Shown here: positions 1 through 11,300 of the stretch, piece by piece | Layout of the letters: each line of letters begins with the position of its first letter | Numbering within the stretch: position 1 is the stretch's first letter | NCBI GenBank assembly: GCA_946894095.1 | Contig: OX335665.1 | Location: 8,318,001-8,382,000, forward strand | Source: Incurvaria masculella | Lineage: Eukaryota > Arthropoda > Insecta > Lepidoptera > Incurvariidae | Direction of reading: 5' to 3' | Length of the DNA: 64,000 nucleotides | Translations under genes and position numbers: made by a program | Notes under the pieces: model-generated | The model's database searches: none | What the model saw: the letters and a program-made list of their open reading frames with translations, nothing else | What the model was told of the DNA's origin: nothing

Positions 1-172
1 ATAGGCGTGACGAACAGTGCACCATATATTGATAATGAGACGCCCATAAAAAACGTTTCGAATTTCATTGAAATCCAGTTCATATTTACTAAATTGCTAG
101 ACCAGATTTTTACATATGTTATTGTTGGTATAGTTTATTTTATGAAAATCTTTGCTTTGACGTAATACTCAC

Positions 173-241
173 CGCGTAAGCTAAGAAACACACACACAAA
201 ACGATAGCGAAATTGGCGCCAAAACATACGACACGCGCCAT
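173..241 (-). CDS. Signal-peptide exon of a gene leaving the left edge
   Basis: Seen: on the minus strand an ATG in good context (AACAAGATGG) opens 23 codons with a hydrophobic core, FAIVLCVCFLAYA, and ends in phase 0 at a strong donor (GTGAGT at 172-167). This is the shape of a first coding exon that encodes a secretion signal. The rest of the gene would lie left of base 1. Its exon ends in the same phase as the signal exon of the plus-strand aldo-keto reductase that starts 5 kb away, so a divergently transcribed secreted paralogue is one possibility, but nothing in the 23 residues shows the family. A chance open stretch cannot be excluded. Confidence 0.5.
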
Positions 242-735
242 CTTGTTCGAATGGACGATGGAAACTATTCAGCCAGATGAGATGGGAGGATTGTTTATTG
301 AGCAGGAGCTGTTGTTTTAATACAATTACATCATTTAAATAACGACTGCTTTAACACCGGAGACTAATTTTTATACTATACAGACCGTACAGGAAAATGA
401 ATCCTTTTTCGTCATCTATATTCGACACTAAGGAAATGTTTCATGATTTTCTGTTCAATCATTGAAAATACCTTTAAAATATATTTTTTATTGTGTGGGA
501 AATGTACTGTTAAGACAGTATTCAAACACGACTATTAAGATTTTTATGAGGTTTTCACCATTTAAGTTACACCTCGAAAACTACATAAGCTTAAAAAAAG
601 GTTCCACAGTCGTTTACATCCTGTATATATGGTTGTATGAGCAACTTTGTTAGTTAAGTAATCTGTATTTTTAATCAATTTACACTGAGGATTGCTGTCT
701 CTTTGTTCTTTGTGTTAAACTAAGTATTCTTCTAC
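242..735. other. AT-rich intergenic DNA, no gene seen
   Basis: No coding pattern or recognisable repeat. The first bases above 241 would hold the 5 prime UTR and promoter of the minus-strand exon at 173-241. Confidence 0.4.
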
Positions 736-1795
736 ACTAACCTGGCATCCTTAACGGCAAAATTTGATGTACTTCTTATAGAAATCAACAAACTAAAACC
801 AACAAGTATAACCGAAACCCATCTAACACCTGATGTGTTAGACAGCATCATTAGCATATATGGATACACACTGTTCCGACAAAAATGGGGAGGTGTAGCA
901 ATATACATTTAAAACTATTGTTGAAGCCCTGTGGTTGGATTTGAAGTACAATAATATACGTTTTGTTACTGGGCGCTGTCCACAAACCCACACATTACAC
1001 ATTGGAGGAGTCAGATAAGCAGCTGTTCGATTTAATACAGCATATGGCCGAGGCAGGCACCAAACTCATCCTAGGCGATTTCCACCTGCCTGACATCCAC
1101 TGGCCTCTGAAAAAGTTTCACGGATGCAACACATTACACGATAAATTCATAGAGATGTACACAAGTAGTAATTTACATCAGCTAGTAAACAATATAACTC
1201 GAAAACAAAAGCAACAGGAATCACTTCAAGATCTTATTACGTGTAATGATGAAAATCTGTGTACAAAAGTGGAATATCATGCTAACATAGGTAAGAGCAA
1301 CCACCTATATATGTAGCTAGTGTACAAATTATTGAGAACCGCAGATGCAACTATTTTAAAGCGGACTGTAAAACCATAGCTACAATGGTAAAGGAAGCAA
1401 ATCTCTACAATAAACATACCGACATCATAGAAGCATGAGATTAATTTGGATCCATTGCGAAGAATGCACTAAACACCCACGTGCCTCTCTCCAAAGAAAC
1501 AGTTATATCTGCCAATAGACCGTGGATTAATAGAGATATTCTTGAATTGGTAAAGAAATAGAAACAACTTTGGAGACTCTACCAACTTGTTAAATCCGAT
1601 TAAGCATACGCAGCTGATTGTAACATGAATAACAATATTGTCGGCGTAACAAGACAAGCGAGATGGTAATTTGAGACACGCATTTTAAAGACTGGGTCCA
1701 AATTGTTATAAAAACCTTGAAAGATATGCGGGTCTATTCTCGAAGGCGAGAATCGTTCCGAGGATTCCGTCTCTATATCTCGGAGTGGCCTCACA
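736..1795 (+). mobile_element. Decayed non-LTR retrotransposon (LINE), endonuclease part
   Basis: Translated fragments follow the apurinic/apyrimidinic-type endonuclease of CR1/Jockey-like LINEs in order. An ETHLTPDVLDS block followed by GYTLFRQ and GGVAIYI lies near 780-910. LLGAVHKP and LILGDFHLPDIHWP lie at 960-1115, and a terminal IGKSNH near 1290. The usual GDFN and SDH motifs read GDFH and SNH, so two catalytic positions are altered. Stops and frame changes occur at about 910, 1316 and 1440, after which only scraps of the linker region remain (RPWINRDILELVKK near 1520). This is a dead copy, truncated before the reverse transcriptase core. Confidence 0.75.
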
Positions 1796-2845
1796 GGATG
1801 TGTCCTGGGTCGGACCTTCTTGAGGTTTAATAAGGTTGTAGATTTTTATCCTTTTCTAAATAAAAGTAATAATTAACTTAATAAAAAGGTCACCAAAGGT
1901 TCAAAGGCAGAACGGTGTGACCGAAATTTTGTATCGATTTGATTTATTTCTAGGTAGGACTTGAGCTGCTGGTTCTACAAAATTCAGACACTACTTAAGT
2001 TGAATTTAGGGATTTCAGTGCGACTTTGATGATGATGGAACATATGATGGCAATCTAAAACTAAATTGGGTTAAGAACGCATTTTTCTGGGGACCGTGTA
2101 AACCTTTTGACGTAATTATTTTAAAACCGTCTCCCGGTTCATAATGGCACAGTGAGTGGGTTTGTAAATATCGTGCGGTTCAAGGACTGCACATGGTCAA
2201 ATACCTACCGGTTATAGTGAAAACCACAGAACCGGGAATAGGCTAGAAAGGCATATCCTTCATTAGTGCGCGCTCGTCCGCGTCTTATATTCATATTTCT
2301 GTGCCATTTAACTTCTGTCTTAAATCTTATACGCCTTCTAATTTTGCTACAATACCTGCTACAAGTCGCCGTAATCTCGATTTAATTCAAAACAGACTTT
2401 TTAATATCATGAAGGTTAGAAAAGGGGTTGGATTGTATTTGCACTTAATTATTAATGCGATTTTATTAAGGTTATTAACACGTTCTTAAAGCCATGGATC
2501 ACAAACAAATTTACATCCACTTAAATATTGAAAGCGGTATTTTTATAATTAAGATAAATATTTGAAAACATATCACAACGAAGTACGTGATTTATCGTTA
2601 AATAACATCATCAAATTTTTCGTGATTTGACGTGCCAAAAAATAGACGTCTTGAGTAATAAGAAGGAATAATCCAATAAAGTCATCTTTGTTTCCATGGA
2701 ATTGCTTTCCGATCATTATCATTACAATATCATAATTTATGTTTGTGTCTTTGACTTTTCTACTAAGTATGATAAAATTAAACGTATGCTTTTTACAAAT
2801 ATTGTTGATTTTGTTGTTAACACTGATTTCAATCCCAATATCTAG
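1796..2845. other. Intergenic, no gene seen
   Basis: AT-rich sequence with many stops in all frames. The open stretch at 2301-2489 lacks any recognisable domain and may be LINE debris. Confidence 0.4.
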
Positions 2846-3167
2846 TTAGGGTTCCGTACCCAAAGGGTGAAAACGGAACCCTATTACCAAGCCTCCGCTG
2901 TCCGTCCGTCCGTCCGTCCGTCCGTCTGTCACAGGACCGTATCTCATGAACCATAATAGGTAGGCAGCTGAAATTTTCACAGAGTGTGTATTTATTTTGC
3001 CGCTATAACAACAAATAGGTAAAATAAAAAAATAATAAAAATTAAAGGGACCCCCCTTTAATTTTTATTATTTTACATACAAAAAACGTGATTTTTTTGT
3101 GTTAAATCTTGTACGATGGTACGGAACCCTTCGTGTGCGAGTCCGACTCGCACTCGGCCGGTTTTTT
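2846..3167 (-). repeat. RptA copy, near full length
   Basis: Starts with the hairpin GGGTTCCGTACCCAAAGGG and its partner ACGGAACCCT. It then has CCGT repeats, an AT-rich middle with GCCGCTATAACAACAAATAGG, and ends with the palindrome GTGCGAGTCCGACTCGCAC and GGCCGGTTTTTT. Confidence 0.85.
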
Positions 3168-3313
3168 GTCTGTGACAGCCACAATATTACCTACTAAATA
3201 TAGTAACATCCCATTTGAAGATAGATAAGTGACCTTCACTCAACTAGGTACTCCAAAATACCCATGCCGAGCAATGAACCCGGATCGACCGATCCATATC
3301 TCTCAACGCCCTA

Positions 3314-3735
3314 CTTAAGTCACCCCAAGTTAAGTAACTAAGTCTTACGATTAGAAGTGTCATTATTACAATATATGATTCCTTGTCTAGGAATCAACCC
3401 ATTTTCGTTAGTGATGTTTCATTTTTCTATACAAAATACATTGCGGAAACGGTGTCAATTTCCGAACTTTTAAAACTAAATGTATAAATCTAAAAGCAAA
3501 TGGAATTATTTGTTTATGCATATATGCTGTTTTTATCTGTATATAAATCATATTACTTTCACATTTCTAGTGTGGGTGATGCTCTAGTTTAGTACAAAGA
3601 TTATTAGTATAAAGATTAATTATCCATTATGAGTCTGGAGTTCTATTTGGACTTGCTGAGGCGTTTCACTACATATCACTTTATTTAAAGGTGCATTTGT
3701 ATGGCGCGACTAGTTGACTAGTCCTAGCGCCTTAA
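3314..3735 (-). mobile_element. RptD TTAA MITE, one end truncated
   Basis: The complete right end reads GACTAGTCCTAGCGCCTTAA. The interior shares the GGAATCATATATTG/CAATATATGATTCC block and the long CGTTTCCGC block with the copies at 8791 and 22932. The left end has lost its terminal inverted repeat. Confidence 0.7.
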
Positions 3736-3993
3736 GATGTAACAATACTGGCCCTCCGAGCCATGTTACTCAGAAAACCAGTTCACGTCTGCTTGATGAC
3801 CTTGGTAATTGATAAACCTTACAGGGTGGCTCAAAACAATGTTGACTAGGTTTTTATCGAAAAAATAAAGTGTATGTTCAGCGCAGCATTTGGCAAATGG
3901 CATTTGCATGCGGCATGTACATTTAAGTTGGATTTCCGAAAATTGGAGACAACGGGTCTCATAGTAGGCGCGCTAGATACCATATCTCCTTCC

Positions 3994-4352
3994 TTTTTAG
4001 GGTTCCGTACCCAAAGGGTGAAAACGGAACCCTATTACTAAGCCTCCGCTGTCCGTCCGTCTGTCTGACACAGGGCTGTAACTCGTGAACCGTAATAGGT
4101 AGGCAGCCGAAAATTTCACGGAGTCTGTATTTATTTCGCCGCTGTAACAACAAATAGGTAAAATAAAAAAATAAAAAAGGACGGACGGACAGCGGAGGCT
4201 TAGTAATAGGGTTCCGTTTTCACCCTTTGGGTACGGAACCCTAAAAATTAAAGAGAGGACTCATATAAAAAACGTGATTTCTTTGTGTTAAATCTTGTAC
4301 GATTGTACGGAACCCTTCGTAATCGATTCCAACTCGCACTTGGCCAGTTTTT
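3994..4352 (-). repeat. RptA copy interrupted by an inverted RptA end
   Basis: A minus-oriented copy runs 3994-4178 and resumes at 4248-4352. Between them, 4179-4247 is the plus-oriented 3 prime end of another copy, with its CGGA repeats and closing hairpin. Confidence 0.75.
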
Positions 4353-4478
4353 ATCTTTGACATTCCTTGTAATAAAAATACTAATTTACATTAACGCTTC
4401 TTCTTCTTGTTTTGTTCATTGCGATCGTACCAACCCGCATACAATAGTCAACACCACGGCCAGCCTCAATGGAAAAAA

Positions 4479-4747
4479 ACCGGCCAAGTGCGAGTCGTAC
4501 AGGATTAAAAAAAAACACGTTTTTTGTATGGGGCCACCTTTAAATTTTTATAATTTTATAATGTTACCTATTTGTTGTTATAGCGGCAAAATAAATAGAT
4601 AATCTGTGAAAATTTCAGCTTCCTACCTGTTATGGTTCATGAGATACAGCCCTTTGACAGACGGACGGACGGACGGACGGACGGACGGACAGCGGAGGCT
4701 TAGTAATAGGGTTCCGTTTTTACCCTTTGGGTACGGAACCCTAAAAA
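4479..4747 (+). repeat. RptA copy with (CGGA)n
   Basis: Begins AAACCGGCCAAGTGCGAG, contains TTGTTGTTATAGCGGCAAAA, seven CGGA units at 4660-4691 and the closing hairpin ending GGTACGGAACCCTAAAAA. Confidence 0.85.
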
Positions 4748-4899
4748 CGATCACCCATCAAGAGCTCGACCGCCCCCTTTGTTGGTTTACCTTGACGATT
4801 TAACACAGTAGCATCGCGCCACTGGGGCAGCTAGTCTTACAAACATGGGGTTTTTTTAAAACGTGTACGTGTCAAAAGGGCGAGTATATTCGTGTAAAA

Positions 4900-5160
4900 C
4901 CAACCAACTGTAGGCCCCCTTCCCCTACTAAGTGGTAGGGTTTTAGCCCGCCCGTGTTGGTACCATCGCATTGGATGAAAAGATGGTCGAAGCGGCAATA
5001 AAAAATTGTCCGTGTTTTCCATCCAGGTCAATGTTACCGTGCTCATAAGGGGAAGTTCCTGGCATGGCACCTAATTCCTTCGGGAATGTGGTGTATTGGG
5101 CTAATATCGTAACGGTAGTTATGTGGTATTAGCAATCCATGTCAGGTTGCATAAAAAAAA
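4900..5160 (+). mobile_element. SINE-1 body, head missing
   Basis: Contains the shared SINE-1 body (ACTGTAGGCCCCCTTCCCC, GGTACCATCGCATTGGATGA, GTCCTGGCATGGCACC) and ends in an A-run after GGTTGCAT. The tRNA- or 5S-like head is absent. It ends about 145 bp before the start codon of the aldo-keto reductase. Confidence 0.8.
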
Positions 5161-5305
5161 CCATAAATTCTAGTCGCATGTAGTCTTAAATTCTGTCACT
5201 TTTTTTATGGGCCATGGTGTACTGTATCATAAACTGGTTTAGCTATTCAGACACATTTGTGTATACGAACTAGACCAGTAACCGGGTGACCGCCAACTGG
5301 ACAAC

Positions 5306-5362
5306 ATGTTGTTGTATGCGCTTTGCTGCGCTTTCCTCGTGGGTGCACATTGCGGCACACCG
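5306..5362 (+). CDS. AKR exon 1: signal peptide
   Basis: ATG followed by [19 protein letters not shown], then donor GTAAGT at 5363. The exon ends in phase 0, matching the phase-0 start of exon 2. It is only 57 bases long. Exon 2 has an in-frame stop just upstream of its acceptor, so an upstream coding exon is required, and this is the only fitting one I found between 1 and 7258. Signal cleavage near residues 15-20 would release the enzyme from the secretory pathway. Confidence 0.7.
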
Positions 5363-8300
5363 GTAAGTAAGACATAATACCATTGTCCGCCCTGATTCAA
5401 TCAAGTTTTGGTCTCTAACATCCATTTTTAGGGTTCCGTACCCAAAGGGTGCCAACGGAACCCTATTACTAAGCCTCCGCTTTCCGTCCGTCCGTCCATA
5501 TGTCACAGGGCTGTTTCTTCCGAACCGTAATAGGTAGGCAGCTGAAAATTTCACAGAGTGTGTATTTATTTTGCCGCTATAACAATAAATAGGTAAAATA
5601 AAAGGGCCCCATACAAAAACCTTTTTTTTTGTGTTAAATCCTGTACGATGGTGTGCGTGTCCGACTCGTACTCGGCCGATTTATCGATTAATCAGTTGTA
5701 ACCACGGAGGAGGGAGGTAGAGAGGAAATTGTCTTAGGAAACTGGGTGTGTGTCCACCAAGTGGGTCGCTACGTCACAGCCCACGTGATAAGAAGGCGTG
5801 GCTTAGCGTCATTCGCGACATGGCACTGGCGGTGTTAGGTTGTGAGACAATATTATGGTCTGCGGCGCAATTTTCAGCGAACAGCCGATTACACGATGAG
5901 ATTTTGTGTAAAATGTTGAAAACATTACACAGGACAAAATAATCTAAAGTTTGTAGGTGGAATTAAGTTTTATTTGTCAGTAAAACACCTCATATTTTAT
6001 AATTTGAGTCAACATTCGAGCATTGTATCGATGTATCGCTCTTGCTATGTGCCGATAGATGGCGCGCAATAATTTTCTTTGTACGGTAAGAAATATTGAT
6101 CTCATGATGCAAATTAAAATGAAATTATTTGAATCCGCGCGAAGGTATAGATTTCAATTTCGAAGGTTTTTTATAGAAAACGACCAAAAAAAAGCAAAAG
6201 GCGCCATCTAGTTGTAGTCTTGTAACCACTGAGAATAGCTCTCGGAATAGCTGCTACCAGAATACCGGTTCTTCCGGTAGATGGATTTAGCACAAAAGGT
6301 GGACCTTGAACCCCCACCATGAAATGTTTTTCTCCCCGCTTCCCCGCACAGTGTCACGCTGCGTTCCTTAGTAATATGAACTAACAACACTTCCTCTCTA
6401 CCTCCCTCCTCCGTGGTTGTAACGCACGTACAAAACCACAGAAAATAACATTAATTTTAAAAGGAATTGGAATTTCTGTGTTTTGACCTAAACACAGAAA
6501 AAAAGATTTAATGTAGATTGTTTGTCGTTCACTCAGTTTTCGTAAAAAATAATAGTAGTCACCACTCGAAAAACCGATTTTTATCAAATTCAATCTCTTA
6601 GTAATTCGATCTCCAAAACCTGTTTTCCTACGAGTGTTCAACAATTTTTTTGCCCGATTAACGCTATAGAAACAGCGAAATACTCGTAAAGTAGTTCGTT
6701 TTTGCGTTGATATCACTTTTTACATTGGCATCAATACAAAGAAGTCATAAAAACATGCCTCACGTCGGTTGTATAGTTCTCCTAAAATAACCAACCAAAT
6801 TATTTTAGTAAGTTTCTTATGGTGAGATAATTAGTCGTAACAAAAACTAAGGCTAACGAAAAGTAGTACTTTGTGAGGTCACTTTGACACATTTTGTATG
6901 GACGAAATCTCAAATTAATGCATGGTGACGTCACAAAGTACTCTCTTGGTTAGTCTAAGACTGAGATAAATAGTCGTAACAAGTACTAGAATAACGAAAA
7001 GTAGTACTTTGTGACGTCACTTTGACACATTTTGTGTGGACGAAATCTCAAAGTAATGCAAAGTGACGTCACAAAGTACTACTTTTCGTAAGTCTTAGTT
7101 TCTGTTACGACTATTTATCTCAGTCTTAGTTTCTATTGCGACTATTTATCTCAGCCTTAGTTTCTATTGCGACTATTTATCTCAGCCTACGAGTCGGCCG
7201 GAATTTTCATGATTGGAATAAATCAATATCTTTGTTAATGCAATGCTGAAATTTTCAGGCGCAGCCGGCCGCAGCCAGCGATGGAGGGAAGGCCTTCAGG
7301 AGGCCTCTGAACAATGGCGCCTCCATCCCGGCACTAGGCCTCGGTACATTCTTAGGCTTCGACGAGGTAATACAACTTCTGATCTCTATACCTTTTATGC
7401 AATCTACAAGTAACATCAGCCACGTGCTCCTCCAATCAGAGTCCATCCAAAAGTAACCCAAAAGTAAATAGGAAATATGATAAGGAATGTGACACGTATG
7501 TACGTATAATCGACCGTGAAGCAAGGATGCATTAATTGAAGAAGGAGCCCAGTAAAAAGAACTACTTTACGAATATACTGCAAGCATATAGGACCCGAAC
7601 CAGCAAAACATACCATTCGCGGGTATTGCGTTTACCAATTTCGCCACCGGCTGTATACCCATAATTTGGAATTCTCCTACAGTTCCTCCTCCCGCAATGA
7701 ATGCCTCCTACTAACATACAAAAATAAAAAAAAAATTAATTTAATTTTTTTTTGTTTGATTTTGTACGATGGTACGGGAAGAATGTGCGAGCCCGAATCG
7801 CACTTGGTTTTTTTATTATTATTTTCTTCTCGATCCACAGAAAGGACAGCTGGACCCCAAGCCCGGCGAGGTGACGCGGATAGTGGAGTGGGCCATCGAG
7901 AGCGGGTACCGGCTCATAGACACCGCCGAACTGTACAGGGACGAGGCCCAGATCGGTGTTGCCATAGCGAATTGCATCGCCGCGGGCAAAGTGAAGCGTG
8001 AAGATCTGTTCGTGGTCACGAAGGTAAGGGAGGGTTTGTGCGTCTATGTAGATGAAAATAAAGACAGAAAATGTGTTTATTTGTCTCCTTTTTTGCATTA
8101 AGGTGGCCCAACCCGGCGGGCCTAACTCATTCGCGGGCACGGTACAAAACCGTGTTGTTGCGCTCTGGGACTTTCCCTGTTTCAAAGAATAAGATAGGCT
8201 CCGTGATCAGGGAGGTTGCAACATGTCCACAAAAAAGACAATGTGCATAGTGTATGATATGGTAAGATTTACGAAAATTTTAATTTCAAAACGACTTATA

Positions 8301-11300
8301 GCTAAAAGTAAACCACGACCGCTGTAGTAAAAAATCGAACAAAAACCAAATAGATTATAAATCTTGATTAAATAAGCTATGTCTGATGACTAATGTTTTT
8401 AAGATGTTCTTACTTTATCATTGCGTAATCCACCTCCAAAGTTATTGTATAAAACGCGCGAAAAATGCGAACTTTCGGACCTTATAACTTAGAAATCAAA
8501 CACAATTTTACAATGCCAATGGTCATCTCTGATAAGAAATATGGGCGTGATCTTCTTTCCCCTTTTGTATGTGGAGATGAGCGGGATGGGCCGCCTTAAA
8601 TTAAGTACATAGTAATGACGAAAAATAAATAACAGTAGACAAAATGGACCGATCGCAGCATATGCTAAAGATAATGTGTCTATAGCGCTGATATTATGGC
8701 GGACCCGGCTGCCCTATTTTTGAAACTATCGCTACCAAATTGCTGCAGCAATTAGCGATTTTGATCGCTAATAACGCAGTTTCGTATTTTTTAAGGCGCT
8801 AGGACTAGCCAACTACTCGCGCCATACAAATGAACTTTTTAACAAATGTAATAATATGTAGTGAAACGCTTCAGCAAATCCAAATAGAACTCCAGACTGA
8901 TAATGAATTGTTAATATTTTTTGATTCCATCATTTATTTAAATAATAATAAAAATAAAAAGTTGATTTTTCTCATTAGAAATCTGAAAGTAATTCGATTT
9001 CTAGATATAAGCTAAAACAGCATACATGCAAAAACAAAAAAATCCATTAGCTTTTAGATTTCTACATTTAGTCAAAAAAGTTCGGAAATGGACACCGTTT
9101 CCGCAATGTATTTTGTAAAGAAAAAGGAAACATACATTAACGAAAATAGGTTGATTCCTAGACAAGGAATCATATATTGTAAGAATGACACTTATAATCG
9201 TCAGACTTAGTTAGTTAACTTGGGGTGCCTCGTCTAACTTTGCGATTTGGCTAGTATCAGGGCCTTAATGACGTTTGGATAGCAGCGCCCGGCAGCGATT
9301 GGCTGTTGTCGAGCGTTTACGATTGCATTGCTAATCGTTGGCTGTAAGCGATTGCAAATAATTTCAAAAATAGCACGGCGGGTGGTGATATGAGTAACCA
9401 GGGAAAGGTGGGGATACATAGATGACGCCAGAGTCTATCGTCGCTATCTCTGCTATGAAATTGTTTTGTTTATTTAAACTTTTTGGTAGTGAAACTACTA
9501 GTGTTACGTCACAAAGATCTGCGGATTCGATCAACCCAGTAAAGAAGAACGCGCAAAGAAACTTCACGGCTTTACATAACACATTTTTCCATTCACAATT
9601 GTGAAATACACACTTAGATCTAAATGCTAGTGGCAAACAATTCCTTGATTCCAATTAAGGCAAAGAACAAAGAACAATATAAACAGCAACCCTCAGTTAA
9701 AATTACTTACAACTAACAAAGTTAATAATGAAATAATATAAATTATTGTTATTTATAGCATTACAAGTATTCTCTGGTGTAAAAGCCGTCGTCAACTTAA
9801 CCTACGTCAGGTGTATAATGCCCTCGTCAAGTTTGATACGAATGAAGTGTATCATGTCAATATATGATATATAAAATTATTATTTGTATATAAAAAAATA
9901 TTGAAATGGTTTTAATAATACTAAAATTTCAGATAGGCGCCACCCATCACGCAAGAGCTGACGTCGTGCCGGCGCTGCGGGACTCCCTGAAAAACCTTAA
10001 ACTCGATTATGTGGACCTCTACCTCATACACACACCCATGGGCTTCACGGTAAGCGATACACCGGTATGATGGAGCCTATAGGATATTTTTAAAGTAGTG
10101 CCGAGCGCGTCCAGCCTGTACAAAGTTTCTTCATAAGAATTTAAGGGCATACATTAAAACAATTAAAAAAAGATAAATAATTATTAGAAATATTATATAC
10201 ATGTCTTGCAACGGCCAGTTCATACAATTTGGGAAATGATTTATTGGGATTGAAATAAACAAAAAAGTATAATAACTTTTTCTGCTGAATATCCTGTAAG
10301 TAAAAAGTTATACTTTCCCTACAAAGCAATTCATTAATGTAGTGTAAAAATAATCTAATTTTCCGTAAAAAAACGTGGCGACGTTGCATGTGACTAGACA
10401 TGGATGTCTAATATCACACCTACTATCATGACCATAACCTAGTAGCATTTCTCGTAACAGATTCAAGAAAAGTGGTAACGAAAATTGATGTGTAGTAACT
10501 TTTACGAATCCGCGACCGGTTTTGCGTGTGGTAACATAATATTACACATTGTGACGTTAATTTTTTGAAACCATGTTAAAAGTCGACATAACACATTGAC
10601 CACACATTGTGACGTAAATTTGTCGAATCCGTGTTACTAAAGTCGACATAACACATTGACCACATATTGTGACGTAAATTTGTCGAAACGGTGTTACTAA
10701 AGTCGACACAACTCAATGACCACACAATTACGACATCAAATTCCATCGCAATGTCGTAACATTGGGACGTGTTTTCAACGTGAAGACGTTACGGTTACAT
10801 TGTGTGTAAAATGTGTAACACGTTGGTTTTCAAACACCAAGTGTGGTCTTTAAGTAGACACATTGTGGAGGTTAGGTTAGTTACAACACAATTGCGGAAC
10901 TGTTTGGCAACGATGTTTTCGAATAATAAATAATATCAAGACACATGTTACTCTCAAACTGTAAGTGAATTCGATACGTTCAAAATGCCGAAAATAAAAG
11001 AAAACATCGGTGCGATTTCGACATTCTACAACATATTATCGAAAAACCAAAGCCCATTTAACTGTTCCATCTGTTGATAAGGCCAGGCAACATGAACCAA
11101 GCGACGGTCAATCATCACAAGGAAGAGGTTAGAGTTCTGTGATGCTATATTTTCGCATAGTTATAAAAAATAACTTAATTTATAGACCGGTTAATTTATA
11201 GAAGACACGGAGCGCCCGCTCCGTGTTTTCTATAAGTTAACCTGACCCTATCTGGACCAGGTCGGGGTTGCGCATGTCGGTCTTAAATGATGCTCTTTTT

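Larger units (their letters stand above)
5363..7258 (+). other. AKR intron 1
   Basis: GTAAGT to TTTTCAG. It holds an RptA copy (5426-5682), the RptC cluster (6822-7188) and about 1.1 kb with no recognised feature between them. Confidence 0.65.

Noticed and set aside
7769..8101. The 110-codon open frame as a complete gene
   Set aside because: Its middle is AKR exon 3; the start lies in the intron and the end runs through the donor GTAAGG.
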